Source of the DNA: Budorcas taxicolor
Taxonomy: Eukaryota > Chordata > Mammalia > Artiodactyla > Bovidae
Assembly: GCF_023091745.1 (NCBI RefSeq)
Contig: NW_026291808.1
Coordinates: forward strand, 62,001-126,000
Length of the DNA stretch: 64,000 bases
Direction: 5' to 3'
The notes under the pieces: generated by a model
Databases searched by the model: none
What the model was told of the DNA's origin: nothing
The model's input: the letters and a program-made list of their open reading frames with translations, nothing else
Translations under genes and position numbers: made by a program
Part shown: positions 10,605 through 22,839 of the stretch, piece by piece
Layout of the letters: the number at the start of each line of letters is the position of its first letter
Numbering within the stretch: the stretch's first letter is position 1

Positions 10605-12235
10605 TTGAGATGCGACGGGAACGCCGGGAACTCTTTCCCGACGAAGCAGGGAAAGGATCCCTCATCTCGAGCTACGAGGCGGAAACGGGGCTCCTCTGGA
10701 TGTGGGCGGGACCCTCGTGATTCCTCTCGAGTGGAGACGGGTATGTCGGGGAACTTCTTGATTTGCACCAAGGGTGTGAAGGAGCCTTTCGAAGTTCCAG
10801 AGGTGAGGTGTGATCAGCCTCGAGACGCCTCAGCGGAAATGGGCCTCATCTCGCCTTAGGGGAGAACCTCCTTGATTTTCTCGAGTTGCGGAAGGTCTTC
10901 TCGAGTTACGACGGGGACCTCAGGGACCCGCTCTGGTGGCCTCAGGAAAGGCCAGTCCCCATGCGAGTTGCTAGGGGACCTCTCGGGATTCCTCTCCCGT
11001 CCATGCCGGGGCCTCAGTCCTTGTGTGGAGTCGGGGCCGGAACCTGAGGATTCCTCTCCAGTGTTGCCATGGATCTTGGGGTGCTTCTGAGTCTCCCCAG
11101 GGGAGTCAGGCCTCGTCTCGAGTGGGGGCATGCACGTGCGCTTTCCTCCCGAGCTGCAGCAGTAGTGTCATGCTTCCTGTCACGTGGATCAAGGGATCTG
11201 TGGCTTTTCCTCGAGCCTGTACCTCGAGGCTTTCCCACGAGGCTTTCCCACAGGGCTGTGCCACGTGCCACCTTGGTGTGAGTCGATCCTCGGCGTGAAA
11301 GACGAGCCGGTGAAGGGAAAAGAGGTTCCTCTGGAATGGACTGAGACATCTGGGGGACTCTTGGAATGGTGGCACGACCCTGGAGTTCCTCTCGCCGTTC
11401 CTGTTGAGAGGGCCTCCTCTTGAGATGCGACGGGAACGCTGTGAACTCTTTCCCGAGGAAGCAGGGAAAGGATCCCTCATCTCGAGCTACGAGGCGGAAA
11501 CGGGGCTCCTCTGGATGTGGGCGGGACCCTCGTGATTCCTCTCGAGTGGAGACGGGTATGTCGGGGAACTTCTTGATTTGCACCAAGGGTGTGAAGGAGC
11601 CTTTCAAAGTTCCAGAGGGGAGGTGTGATCAGCCTCGAGACGCCTCAGCGGAAATGGGCCTCATCTCGCCTGGAGGGGAGAACCTCCTGGATTTTCTCGA
11701 GTTGCGGCAGGTCTTCTCGAGTTACGACGGGGACCTCAGGGACCCGCTCTGGTGGCCTCAGGAAAGGCCAGTCCCCATGCGAGTTGCTAGGGGACCTCTC
11801 GGGATTCCTCTCCCGTCCATGCCGGGGCCTCAGTCCTTGTGTGGAGTCGGGGCCGGAACCTGAGGATTCCTCTCCAGTGTTGCCATGGATCTTGGGGTGC
11901 TTCTGAGTCTCCCCAGGGGAGTCAGGCCTCGTCTCGAGTGGGGGCATGCACGTGCGCTTTCCTCCCGAGCTGCAGCAGTAGTGTCACGCTTCCTGTCACG
12001 TGGATCAAGGGATCTGTGGCTTTCCCTCGAGGCTGTCCCTCGAGGCTTTCCCACGAGGCTTTCCCACAGGGCTGTGCCACGTGCCACCTTGGTGTGAGTC
12101 GATCCTCGGCGTGAAAGACGAGCCGGTGAAGGGAAAAGAGGTTCCTCTGGAATGGACTGAGACATCTGGGGGACTCTTGGAATGGTGGCACGACCCTGGA
12201 GTTCCTCTCGCCGTTCCTGTTGAGAGGGCCTCCTC
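10605..12235. repeat. M14-M15: E-D dimer, first copy
   Basis: M14 (10605, 815 bp) is E-type with CTCCTTGATTTT and GCGGAAGG, and its 13-bp tract reads CTCGAGCCTGTACCTCG. M15 (11420) is D-type with GAACGCTGTGAAC, CCCGAGGAAGC and TTTCAAAGTTCC. The pair recurs 1631 bp downstream as M16-M17 and again as M19-M20. M14 has a private CpG loss, GTCATGCTTCC, near 11170. Confidence 0.88.
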
Positions 12236-14682
12236 TTGAGATGCGACGGGAACGCCGGGAACTCTTTCCCGACGAAGCAGGGAAAGGATCCCTCATCTCG
12301 AGCTACGAGGCGGAAACGGGGCTCCTCTGGATGTGGGCGGGACCCTCGTGATTCCTCTCGAGTGGAGACGGGTATGTCGGGGAACTTCTTGATTTGCACC
12401 AAGGGTGTGAAGGAGCCTTTCGAAGTTCCAGAGGTGAGGTGTGATCAGCCTCGAGACGCCTCAGCGGAAATGGGCCTCATCTCGCCTTAGGGGAGAACCT
12501 CCTGGATTTTCTCGAGTTGCGGAAGGTCTTCTCGAGTTACGACAGGGACCTCAGGGACCCGCTCTGGTGGCCTCAGGAAAGGCCAGTCCCCATGCGAGTT
12601 GCTAGGGGACCTCTCGGGATTCCTCTCCCGTCCATGCCGGGGCCTCAGTCCTTGTGTGGAGTCGGGGCCGGAACCTGAGGATTCCTCTCCAGTGTTGCCA
12701 TGGATCTTGGGGTGCTTCTGAGTCTCCCCAGGGGAGTCAGGCCTCGTCTCGAGTGGGGGCATGCACGTGCGCTTTCCTCCCGAGCTGCAGCAGTAGTGTC
12801 ACGCTTCCTGTCACGTGGATCAAGGGATCTGTGGCTTTTCCTCGAGCCTGTACCTCGAGGCTTTCCCACGAGGCTTTCCCACAGGGCTGTGCCACGTGCC
12901 ACCTTGGTGTGAGTCGATCCTCGGCGTGAAAGACGAGCCGGTGAAGGGAAAAGAGGTTCCTCTGGAATGGACTGAGACATCTGGGGGACTCTTGGAATGG
13001 TGGCACGACCCTGGAGTTCCTCTCGCCGTTCCTGTTGAGAGGGCCTCCTCTTGAGATGCGACGGGAACGCTGTGAACTCTTTCCCGAGGAAGCAGGGAAA
13101 GGATCCCTCATCTCGAGCTACGAGGCGGAAACGGGGCTCCTCTGGATGTGGGCGGGACCCTCGTGTTTCCTCTCGAGTGGAGACGGGTATGTCGGGGAAC
13201 TTCTTGATTTGCACCAAGGGTGTGAAGGAGCCTTTCAAAGTTCCAGAGGGGAGGTGTGATCAGCCTCGAGACGCCTCAGCGGAAATGGGCCTCATCTCGC
13301 CTGGAGGGGAGAACCTCCTGGATTTTCTCGAGTTGCGGCAGGTCTTCTCGAGTTACGACGGGGACCTCAGGGACCCGCTCTGGTGGCCTCAGGAAAGGCC
13401 AGTCCCCATGCGAGTTGCTAGGGGACCTCTCGGGATTCCTCTCCCGTCCATGCCGGGGCCTCAGTCCTTGTGTGGAGTCGGGGCCGGAACCTGAGGATTC
13501 CTCTCCAGTGTTGCCATGGATCTTGGGGTGCTTCTGAGTCTCCCCAGGGGAGTCAGGCCTCGTCTCGAGTGGGGGCATGCACGTGCGCTTTCCTCCCGAG
13601 CTGCAGCAGTAGTGTCACGCTTCCTGTCACGTGGATCAAGGGATCTGTGGCTTTCCCTCGAGGCTGTCCCTCGAGGCTTTCCCACGAGGCTTTCCCACAG
13701 GGCTGTGCCACGTGCCACCTTGGTGTGAGTCGATCCTCGGCGTGAAAGACGAGCCAGTGAAGGGAAAAGAGGTTCCTCTGGAATGGACTGAGACATCTGG
13801 GGGACTCTTGGAATGGTGGCACGACCCTGGAGTTCCTCTCGCCGTTCCTGTTGAGAGGGCCTCCTCTTGAGATGCGACGGGAAAGCCGGGAACTCTTTCC
13901 CGACGAAGCAGGGAAAGGATCCCTCATCTCGAGCTACGAGGCGGAAACGGGGCTCCTCTGGATGTGGGCGGGACCCTCGTGATTCCTCTCGAGTGGAGAC
14001 GGGTATGTCGGGGAACTTCTTGATTTGCACCAAGGGTGTGAAGGAGCCTTGCGAAGTTACAGAGGGGAGGTGTGATCAGCCTCGAGACGCCTCAGCGGAA
14101 ATGGGCCTCATCTCGCCTGGAGGGGAGAACCTCCTGGATTTTCTCGAGTTGCGGCAGGTCTTCTCGAGTTACGACGGGGACCTCAGGGACCCGCTCTGGT
14201 GGCCTCAGGAAAGGCCAGTCCCCATGCGAGTTGCTAGGGGACCTCTCGGGATTCCTCTCCCGTCCATGCCGGGGCCTCAGTCCTTGTGTGGAGTCGGGGC
14301 CGGAACCTGAGGATTCCTCTCCAGTGTTGCCATGGATCTTGGGGTGCTTCTGAGTCTCCCCAGGGGAGTCAGGCCTCGTCTCGAGTGGGGGCATGCACGT
14401 GCGCTTTCCTCCCGAGCTGCAGCAGTAGTGTCACGCTTCCTGTCACGTGGATCAAGGGATCTGTGGCTTTCCCTCGAGGCTGTCCCTCGAGGCTTTCCCA
14501 CGAGGCTTTCCCACAGGGCTGTGCCACGTGCCACCTTGGTGTGAGTCGATCCTCGGCGTGAAAGACGAGCCGGTGAAGGGAAAAGAGGTTCCTCTGGAAT
14601 GGACTGAGACATCTGGGGGACTCTTGGAATGGTGGCACGACCCTGGAGTTCCTCTCGCCGTTCCTGTTGAGAGGGCCTCCTC
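12236..14682. repeat. M16-M18: E-D-x trimer, first copy
   Basis: M16 (12236, 815 bp) is E-type, M17 (13051) is D-type and M18 (13867) carries GAGCCTTGCGAAGTTACAG. The same three types in the same order, with the same rare changes, return 2447 bp downstream as M19-M21. Private changes include GACAGGGACC near 12543 in M16 and CGTGTTTCC near 13165 in M17. M17 is the only D monomer here with that change. Confidence 0.88.
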
Positions 14683-17129
14683 TTGAGATGCGACGGGAAC
14701 GCCGGGAACTCTTTCCCGACGAAGCAGGGAAAGGATCCCTCATCTCGAGCTACGAGGCGGAAACGGGGCTCCTCTGGATGTGGGCGGGACCCTCGTGATT
14801 CCTCTCGAGTGGAGACGGGTATGTCGGGGAACTTCTTGATTTGCACCAAGGGTGTGAAGGAGCCTTTCGAAGTTCCAGAGGTGAGGTGTGATCAGCCTCG
14901 AGACGCCTCAGCGGAAATGGGCCTCATCTCGCCTTAGGGGAGAACCTCCTTGATTTTCTCGAGTTGCGGAAGGTCTTCTCGAGTTACGACGGGGACCTCA
15001 GGGACCCGCTCTGGTGGCCTCAGGAAAGGCCAGTCCCCATGCGAGTTGCTAGGGGACCTCTCGGGATTCCTCTCCCGTCCATGCCGGGGCCTCAGTCCTT
15101 GTGTGGAGTCGGGGCCGGAACCTGAGGATTCCTCTCCAGTGTTGCCATGGATCTTGGGGTGCTTCTGAGTCTCCCCAGGGGAGTCAGGCCTCGTCTCGAG
15201 TGGGGGCATGCACGTGCGCTTTCCTCCCGAGCTGCAGCAGTAGTGTCACGCTTCCTGTCACGTGGATCAAGGGATCTGTGGCTTTTCCTCGAGCCTGTCC
15301 CTCGAGGCTTTCCCACGAGGCTTTCCCACAGGGCTGTGCCACGTGCCACCTTGGTGTGAGTCGATCCTCGGCGTGAAAGACGAGCCGGTGAAGGGAAAAG
15401 AGGTTCCTCTGGAATGGACTGAGACATCTGGGGGACTCTTGGAATGGTGGCACGACCCTGGAGTTCCTCTCGCCGTTCCTGTTGAGAGGGCCTCCTCTTG
15501 AGATGCGACGGGAACGCTGTGAACTCTTTCCCGAGGAAGCAGGGAAAGGATCCCTCATCTCGAGCTACGAGGCGGAAACGGGGCTCCTCTGGATGTGGGC
15601 GGGACCCGCGTGATTCCTCTCGAGTGGAGACGGGTATGTCGGGGAACTTCTTGATTTGCACCAAGGGTGTGAAGGAGCCTTTCAAAGTTCCAGAGGGGAG
15701 GTGTGATCAGCCTCGAGACGCCTCAGCGGAAATGGGCCTCATCTCGCCTGGAGGGGAGAACCTCCTGGATTTTCTCGAGTTGCGGCAGGTCTTCTCGAGT
15801 TACGACGGGGACCTCAGGGACCCGCTCTGGTGGCCTCAGGAAAGGCCAGTCCCCATGCGAGTTGCTAGGGGACCTCTCGGGATTCCTCTCCCGTCCATGC
15901 CGGGGCCTCAGTCCTTGTGTGGAGTCGGGGCCGGAACCTGAGGATTCCTCTCCAGTGTTGCCATGGATCTTGGGGTGCTTCTGAGTCTCCCCAGGGGAGT
16001 CAGGCCTCGTCTCGAGTGGGGGCATGCACGTGCGCTTTCCTCCCGAGCTGCAGCAGTAGTGTCACGCTTCCTGTCACGTGGATCAAGGGATCTGTGGCTT
16101 TCCCTCGAGGCTGTCCCTCGAGGCTTTCCCACGAGGCTTTCCCACAGGGCTGTGCCACGTGCCACCTTGGTGTGAGTCGATCCTCGGCGTGAAAGACGAG
16201 CCAGTGAAGGGAAAAGAGGTTCCTCTGGAATGGACTGAGACATCTGGGGGACTCTTGGAATGGTGGCACGACCCTGGAGTTCCTCTCGCCGTTCCTGTTG
16301 AGAGGGCCTCCTCTTGAGATGCGACGGGAACGCCGGGAACTCTTTCCCGACGAAGCAGGGAAAGGATCCCTCATCTCGAGCTACGAGGCGGAAACGGGGC
16401 TCCTCTGGATGTGGGCGGGACCCTCGTGATTCCTCTCGAGTGGAGACGGGTATGTCGGGGAACTTCTTGATTTGCACCAAGGGTGTGAAGGAGCCTTGCG
16501 AAGTTACAGAGGGGAGGTGTGATCAGCCTCGAGACGCCTCAGCGGAAATGGGCCTCATCTCGCCTGGAGGGGAGAACCTCCTGGATTTTCTCGAGTTGCG
16601 GCAGGTCTTCTCGAGTTACGACGGGGACCTCAGGGACCCGCTCTGGTGGCCTCAGGAAAGGCCAGTCCCCATGCGAGTTGCTAGGGGACCTCTCGGGATT
16701 CCTCTCCCGTCCATGCCGGGGCCTCAGTCCTTGTGTGGAGTCGGGGCCGGAACCTGAGGATTCCTCTCCAGTGTTGCCATGGATCTTGGGGTGCTTCTGA
16801 GTCTCCCCAGGGGAGTCAGGCCTCGTCTCGAGTGGGGGCATGCACGTGCGCTTTCCTCCCGAGCTGCAGCAGTAGTGTCACGCTTCCTGTCACGTGGATC
16901 AAGGGATCTGTGGCTTTCCCTCGAGGCTGTCCCTCGAGGCTTTCCCACGAGGCTTTCCCACAGGGCTGTGCCACGTGCCACCTTGGTGTGAGACGATCCT
17001 CGGCGTGAAAGACGAGCCAGTGAAGGGAAAAGAGGTTCCTCTGGAATGGACTGAGACATCTGGGGGACTCTTGGAATGGTGGCACGACCCTGGAGTTCCT
17101 CTCGCCGTTCCTGTTGAGAGGGCCTCCTC
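14683..17129. repeat. M19-M21: E-D-x trimer, second copy
   Basis: M19 (14683, 815 bp), M20 (15498) and M21 (16314) repeat M16-M18 at an offset of 2447 bp. M21 shares the GCCTTGCGAAGTTACAG variant with M18, and no other monomer has it. M19 matches M14 rather than M16 at CTCCTTGATTTT, so the exchanges that made the dimer and trimer copies overlap. M20 has a private ACCCGCGTG near 15607. Confidence 0.88.
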
Positions 17130-20100
17130 TTGAGATGCGACGGGAACGCCGGGAACTCTTTCCCGACGAAGCAGGGAAAGGATCCCTCATCTCGAGCTAC
17201 GAGGCGGAAACGGGGCTCCTCTGGATGTGGGCGGGACCCTCGTGATTCCTCTCGAGTGGAGACGGGTATGTTGGGGAACTTCTTGATTTGCACCAAGGGT
17301 GTGAATGACCCTATCGAAGCTTCAGAGCGGAGGTGTGATCAGCCTCGAGACGCCTCAGCGGAAATGGGCCTCATCTCGCCTGGAGGGGAGAACCTCCTGG
17401 ATTTTCTCGAGTTGCGGCAGGTCTTCTCGAGTTACGACGGGGACCTCAGGGACCCGCTCTGGTGGCCTCAGGAAAGGCCAGTCCCCATGCGAGTTGCTAG
17501 GGGACCTCTCGGGATTCCTCTCCCGTCCATGCCGGGGCCTCAGTCCTTGTGTGGAGTCGGGGCCGGAACCTGAGGATTCCTCTCCAGTGTTGCCATGGAT
17601 CTTGGGGTGCTTCTGAGTCTCCCCAGGGGAGTCAGGCCTCGTCTCGAGTGGGGGCATGCACGTGCGCTTTCGTCCCGAGCTGCAGCAGTAGTGTCACGCT
17701 TCCTGTCACGTGGATCAAGGGATCTGTGGCTTTCCCTCGAGGCTGTCCCTCGAGGCTTTCCCACGAGGCTTTCCCACAGGGCTGTGCCACGTGCCACCTT
17801 GGTGTGAGTCGATCCTCGGCGTGAAAGACGAGCCGGTGAAGGGAAAAGAGGTTCCTCTGGAATGGACTGAGACATCTGGGGGACTCTTGGAATGGTGGCA
17901 CGACCCTGGAGTTCCTCTCGCCGTTCCTGTTGAGAGGGCCTCCTCTTGAGATGCGACGGGAACGCCGGGAACTCTTTCCCGACGAAGCAGGGAAAGGATC
18001 CCTCATCTCGAGCTACGAGGCGGAAACGGGGCTCCTCTGGATGTGGGCGGGACCCTCGTGATTCCTCTCGAGTGGAGACGGGTATGTCGGGGAACTTCTT
18101 GATTTGCACCAAGGGTGTGAAGGAGCCTTTCGAAGTTCCAGAGGGGAGGTGTGATCATCCTCGAGACGCCTCAGCGGAAATGGGCCTCATCTCGCCTGGA
18201 GGGGAGAACCTCCTGGATTTTCTCGAGTTGCGGCAGGTCTTCTCGAGTTACGACGGGGACCTCAGGGACCCGCTCTGGTGGCCTCAGGAAAGGCCAGTCC
18301 CCATGCGAGTTGCTAGGGGACCTCTCGGGATTCCTCTCCCGTCCATGCCAGGGCCTCAGTCTTTGTGTGGAGTCGGGGCCGGAAACTGAGGATTCCTCTC
18401 CAGTGTTGCCATGGATCTTGGGGTGCTTCTGAGTCTCCCCAGGGGAGTCAGGCCTCGTCTCGAGTGGGGGCATGCACGTGCGCTTTCCTTCCGAGCTGCA
18501 GCAGTAGTGTCACGCTTCCTGTCACGTGGATCAAGGGATCTGTGGCTTTCCCTCGAGCCTGTCCCTCGAGGCTTTCCCACGAGGCTTTCCCACAGGGCTG
18601 TGCCACGTGCCACCTTGGTGTGAGACGATCCTCGGCGTGAAAGACGAGCCAGTGAAGGGAAAAGAGGTTCCTCTGGAATGGACTGAGACATCTGGGGGAC
18701 TCTTGGAATGGTGGCACGACCCTGGAGTTCCTCTCGCCGTTCCTGTTGAGAGGGCCTCCTCTTGAGATGCGACGGGAACGCCGGGAACTCTTTCCCGACG
18801 AAGCAGGGAAAGGATCCCTCATCTCGAGCTACGAGGCGGAAACGGGGCTCCTCTGGATGTGGGCGGGACCCTCGTGATTCCTCTCGAGTGGAGACGGGTA
18901 TGTCGGGGAACTTCTTGATTTGCACCAAGGGTGTGAAGGAGCCTTTCGAAGTTCCAGAGGGGAGGTGTGATCATCCTCGAGACGCCTCAGCGGAAATGGG
19001 CCTCATCTCGCCTGGAGGGGAGAACCTCCTGGATTTTCTCGAGTTGCGGCAGGTCTTCTCGAGTTACGACGGGGACCTCAGGGACCCGCTCTGGTGGCCT
19101 CAGGAAAGGCCAGTCCCCATGCGAGTTGCTAGGGGACCTCTCGGGATTCCTCTCCCGTCCATGCCTGGGCCTCAGTCCTTGTGTGGAGTCGGGGCCGGAA
19201 CCTGAGGATTCCTCTCCAGTGTTGCCATGGATCTTGGGGTGCTTCTGAGTCTCCCCAGGGAAGTCAGGCCTCGTCTCGAGTGGGGGCATGCACGTGCACT
19301 TTCCTCCCGAGCTGCAGCAGTAGTGTCACGCTTCCTGTCACGTGGATCAAGGGATCTGTGGCTTTCCCTCGAGGCTGTCCCTCGAGGCTTTCCCACGAGG
19401 CTTTCCCACAGGGCTGTGCCACGTGCCACCTTGGTGTGAGACGATCCTCGGCGTGAAAGACGAGCCAGTGAAGGGAAAAGAGGTTCCTCTGGAATGGACT
19501 GAGACATCTGGGGGACTCTTGGAATGGTGGCACGACCCTGGAGTTCCTCTCGCCGTTCCTGTTGAGAGGGCCTCCTCTTGAGATGCGACGGGAACGCCGG
19601 GAACTCTTTCCCGACGAAGCAGGGAAAGGATCCCTCATCTCGAGCTACGAGGCGGAAACGGGGCTCCTCTGGATGTGGGCGGGACCCTCGTGATTCCTCT
19701 CGAGTGGAGACGGGTATGTCGGGGAACTTCTTGATTTGCACCAAGGGTGTGAATGACCCTATCGAAGTTTCAGAGCGGAGGTGTGATCAGCCTCGAGACG
19801 CCTCAGCAGAAATGGGCCTCATCTCGCCTTAGGGGAGTACCTCCTGGATTTTCTCGAGTTGCGGCAGGTCTTCTCGAGTTACGACGGGGACCTCAGGGAC
19901 CCGCTCTGGTGGCCTCAGGAAAGGCCAGTCCCCATGCGAGTTGCTAGGGGACCTCTCGGGATTCCTCTCCCGTCCATGCCGGGGCCTCAGTCCTTGTGTG
20001 GAGTCGGGGCCGGAACCTGAGGATTCCTCTCCAGTGTTGCCATGGATCTTGGGGTGCTTCTGAGTCTCCCCAGGGGAGTCAGGCCTCGTCTCGAGTGGGG

Positions 20101-22839
20101 GCATGCACGTGCGCTTTCCTCCCGAGCTGCAGCAGTAGTGTCACGCTTCCTGTCACGTGGATCAAGGGATCTGTGGCTTTCCCTCGAGGCTGTCCCTCGA
20201 GGCTTTCCCACGAGGCTTTCCCACAGGGCTGTGCCACGTGCCACCTTGGTGTGAGTCGATCCTCGGCGTGAAAGACGAGCCGGTGAAGGGAAAAGAGGTT
20301 CCTCTGGAATGGACTGAGACATCTGGGGGACTCTTGGAATGGTGGCACGACCCTGGAGTTCCTCTCGCCGTTCCTGTTGAGAGGGCCTCCTCTTGAGATG
20401 CGACGGGAACGCCGGGAACTCTTTCCCGACGAAGCAGGGAAAGGATCCCTCATCTCGAGCTACGAGGCGGAAACGGGGCTCCTCTGGATGTGGGCGGGAC
20501 CCTCGTGATTCCTCTCGAGTGGAGACGGGTATGTCGGGGAACTTCTTGATTTGCACCAAGGGTGTGAAGGAGCCTTTCGAAGTTCCAGAGGTGAGGTGTG
20601 ATCAGCCTCGAGACGCCTCAGCGGAAATGGGCCTCATCTCGCCTTAGGGGAGAACCTCCTGGATTTTCTCGAGTTGCGGCAGGTCTTCTCGAGTTACGAC
20701 GGGGACCTCAGGGACCCGCTCTGGTGGCCTCAGGAAAGGCCAGTCCCCATGCGAGTTGCTAGGGGACCTCTCGGGATTCCTCTCCCGTCCATGCCGGGGC
20801 CTCAGTCCTTGTGTGGAGTCGGGGCCGGAACCTGAGGATTCCTCTCCAGTGTTGCCATGGATCTTGGGGTGCTTCTGAGTCTCCCCAGGGGAGTCAGGCC
20901 TCGTCTCGAGTGGGGGCATGCACGTGCGCTTTCCTCCCGAGCTGCAGCAGTAGTGTCACGCTTCCTGTCACGTGGATCAAGGGATCTGTGGCTTTCCCTC
21001 GAGCCTGTCCCTCGAGGCTTTCCCACGAGGCTTTCCCACAGGGCTGTGCCACGTGCCACCTTGGTGTGAGTCGATCCTCGGCGTGAAAGACGAGCCGGTG
21101 AAGGGAAAAGAGGTTCCTCTGGAATGGACTGAGACATCTGGGGGACTCTTGGAATGGTGGCACGTCCCTGGAGTTCCTCTCGCCATTCCTGTTGAGAGGG
21201 CCTCCTCTTGAGATGCGACGGGAACGCCGGGAACTCTTTCCCGACGAAGCAGGGAAAGGATCCCTCATCTCGAGCTACGAAGCGGAAACGAGGCTCCTCT
21301 GGATGTGGGCGGGACCCTCGTGATTCCTCTCGAGTGGAGACGGGTATGTCGGGGAACTTCTTGATTTGCACCAAGGGTGTGAAGGAGCCTTTCGAAGTTC
21401 CAGAGGGGAGGTGTGATCAGCCTCGAGACGCCTCAGCGGAAATGGGCCTCATCTCGCCTGGAGGGGAGAACCTCCTGGATTTTCTCGAGTTGTGGCAGGT
21501 CTTCTCGAGTTACGACGGGGACCTCAGGGACCCGCTCTGGTGGCCTCAGGAAAGGCCAGTCCCCATGCGAGTTGCTAGGGGACCTCTCGGGATTCCTCTC
21601 CCGTCCATGCCGGGGCCTCAGTCCTTGTGTGGAGTCGGGGCCGGAACCTGAGGATTCCTCTCCAGTGTTGCCATGGATCTTGGGGTGCTTCTGAGTCTCC
21701 CCAGGGGAGTCAGGCCTCGTCTCGAGTGGGGGCATGCACGTGCGCTTTCCTCCCGAGCTGCAGCAGTAGTGTCATGCTTCCTGTCACGTGGATCATGGGA
21801 TCTGTGGCTTTCCCTCGAGGCTGTCCCTCGAGGCTTTCCCACGAGGCTTTCCCACAGGGCTGTGCCACGTGCCACCTTGGTGTGAGTCGATCCTCGGCGT
21901 GAAAGACGAGCCGGTGAAGGGAAAAGAGGTTCCTCTGGAATGGACTGAGACATCTGGGGGACTCTTGGAATGGTGGCACGACCCTGGAGTTCCTCTCGCC
22001 GTTCCTGTTGAGAGGGCCTCCTCTTGAGACGCAACGGGAAGGCCGGGAACTCTTTCCCGACGAAGCAGGGAAAGGATCCCTCATCTCGAGCTACGAGGCG
22101 GAAACGGGGCTCCTCTGGATGTGGGCGGGACCCTCGTGATTCCTCTCGAGTGGAGACGGGTATGTTGGGGAACTTCTTGATTTGCACCAAGGGTGTGAAT
22201 GTCCCTATCGAAGTTCCAGAGCGGAGGTGTGATCAGCCTCGAGACGCCTCAGCAGAAATGGGCCTCATCTCGCCTGGAGGGGAGAACCTCCTGGATTTTC
22301 TCGAGTTGCGGCAGGTCTTCTCGAGTTACGACGGGGACCTCAGGGACCCGCTCTGGTGGCCTCAGGAAAGGCCAGTCCCCATGCGAGTTGCTAGGGGACC
22401 TCTCGGGATTCCTCTCCCGTCCATGCCGGGGCCTCAGTCCTTGTGTGGAGTCGGGGCCGGAACCTGAGGATTCCTCTCCAGTGTTGCCATGGATCTTGGG
22501 GTGCTTCTGAGTCTCCCCAGGGGAGTCAGGCCTCGTCTCGAGTGGGGGCATGCACGTGCACTTTCCTCCCGAGCTGCAGCAGTAGTGTCACGCTTCCTGT
22601 CACGTGGATCAAGGGATCTGTGGCTTTCCCTCGAGGCTGTCCCTCGAGGCTTTCCCACGAGGCTTTCCCACAGGGCTGTGCCACGTGCCACCTTGGTGTG
22701 AGTCGATCCTCGGCGTGAAAGACGAGCCAGTGAAGGGAAAAGAGGTTCCTCTGGAATGGACTGAGACATCTGGGGGACTCTTGGAATGGTGGCACGACCC
22801 TGGAGTTCCTCTCGCCGTTCCTGTTGAGAGGGCCTCCTC
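17130..22839. repeat. Monomers M22-M28: N/H-rich segment
   Basis: Monomers start at 17130, 17946, 18762, 19578, 20393, 21208 and 22024. M22 and M28 are N-type, and M23 and M24 are consecutive H-type copies sharing GTGATCATCC. M25 is a mosaic: it has the N-type TGAATGACCC segment but the ordinary ATGTCGGGG before it and the E-type CGCCTTAGGGG after it, so it is 815 bp. M26 is also E-type. M21, M23 and M24 share GTGTGAGACGATCC in their 3' parts (near 16986, 18619 and 19437). Confidence 0.87.
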
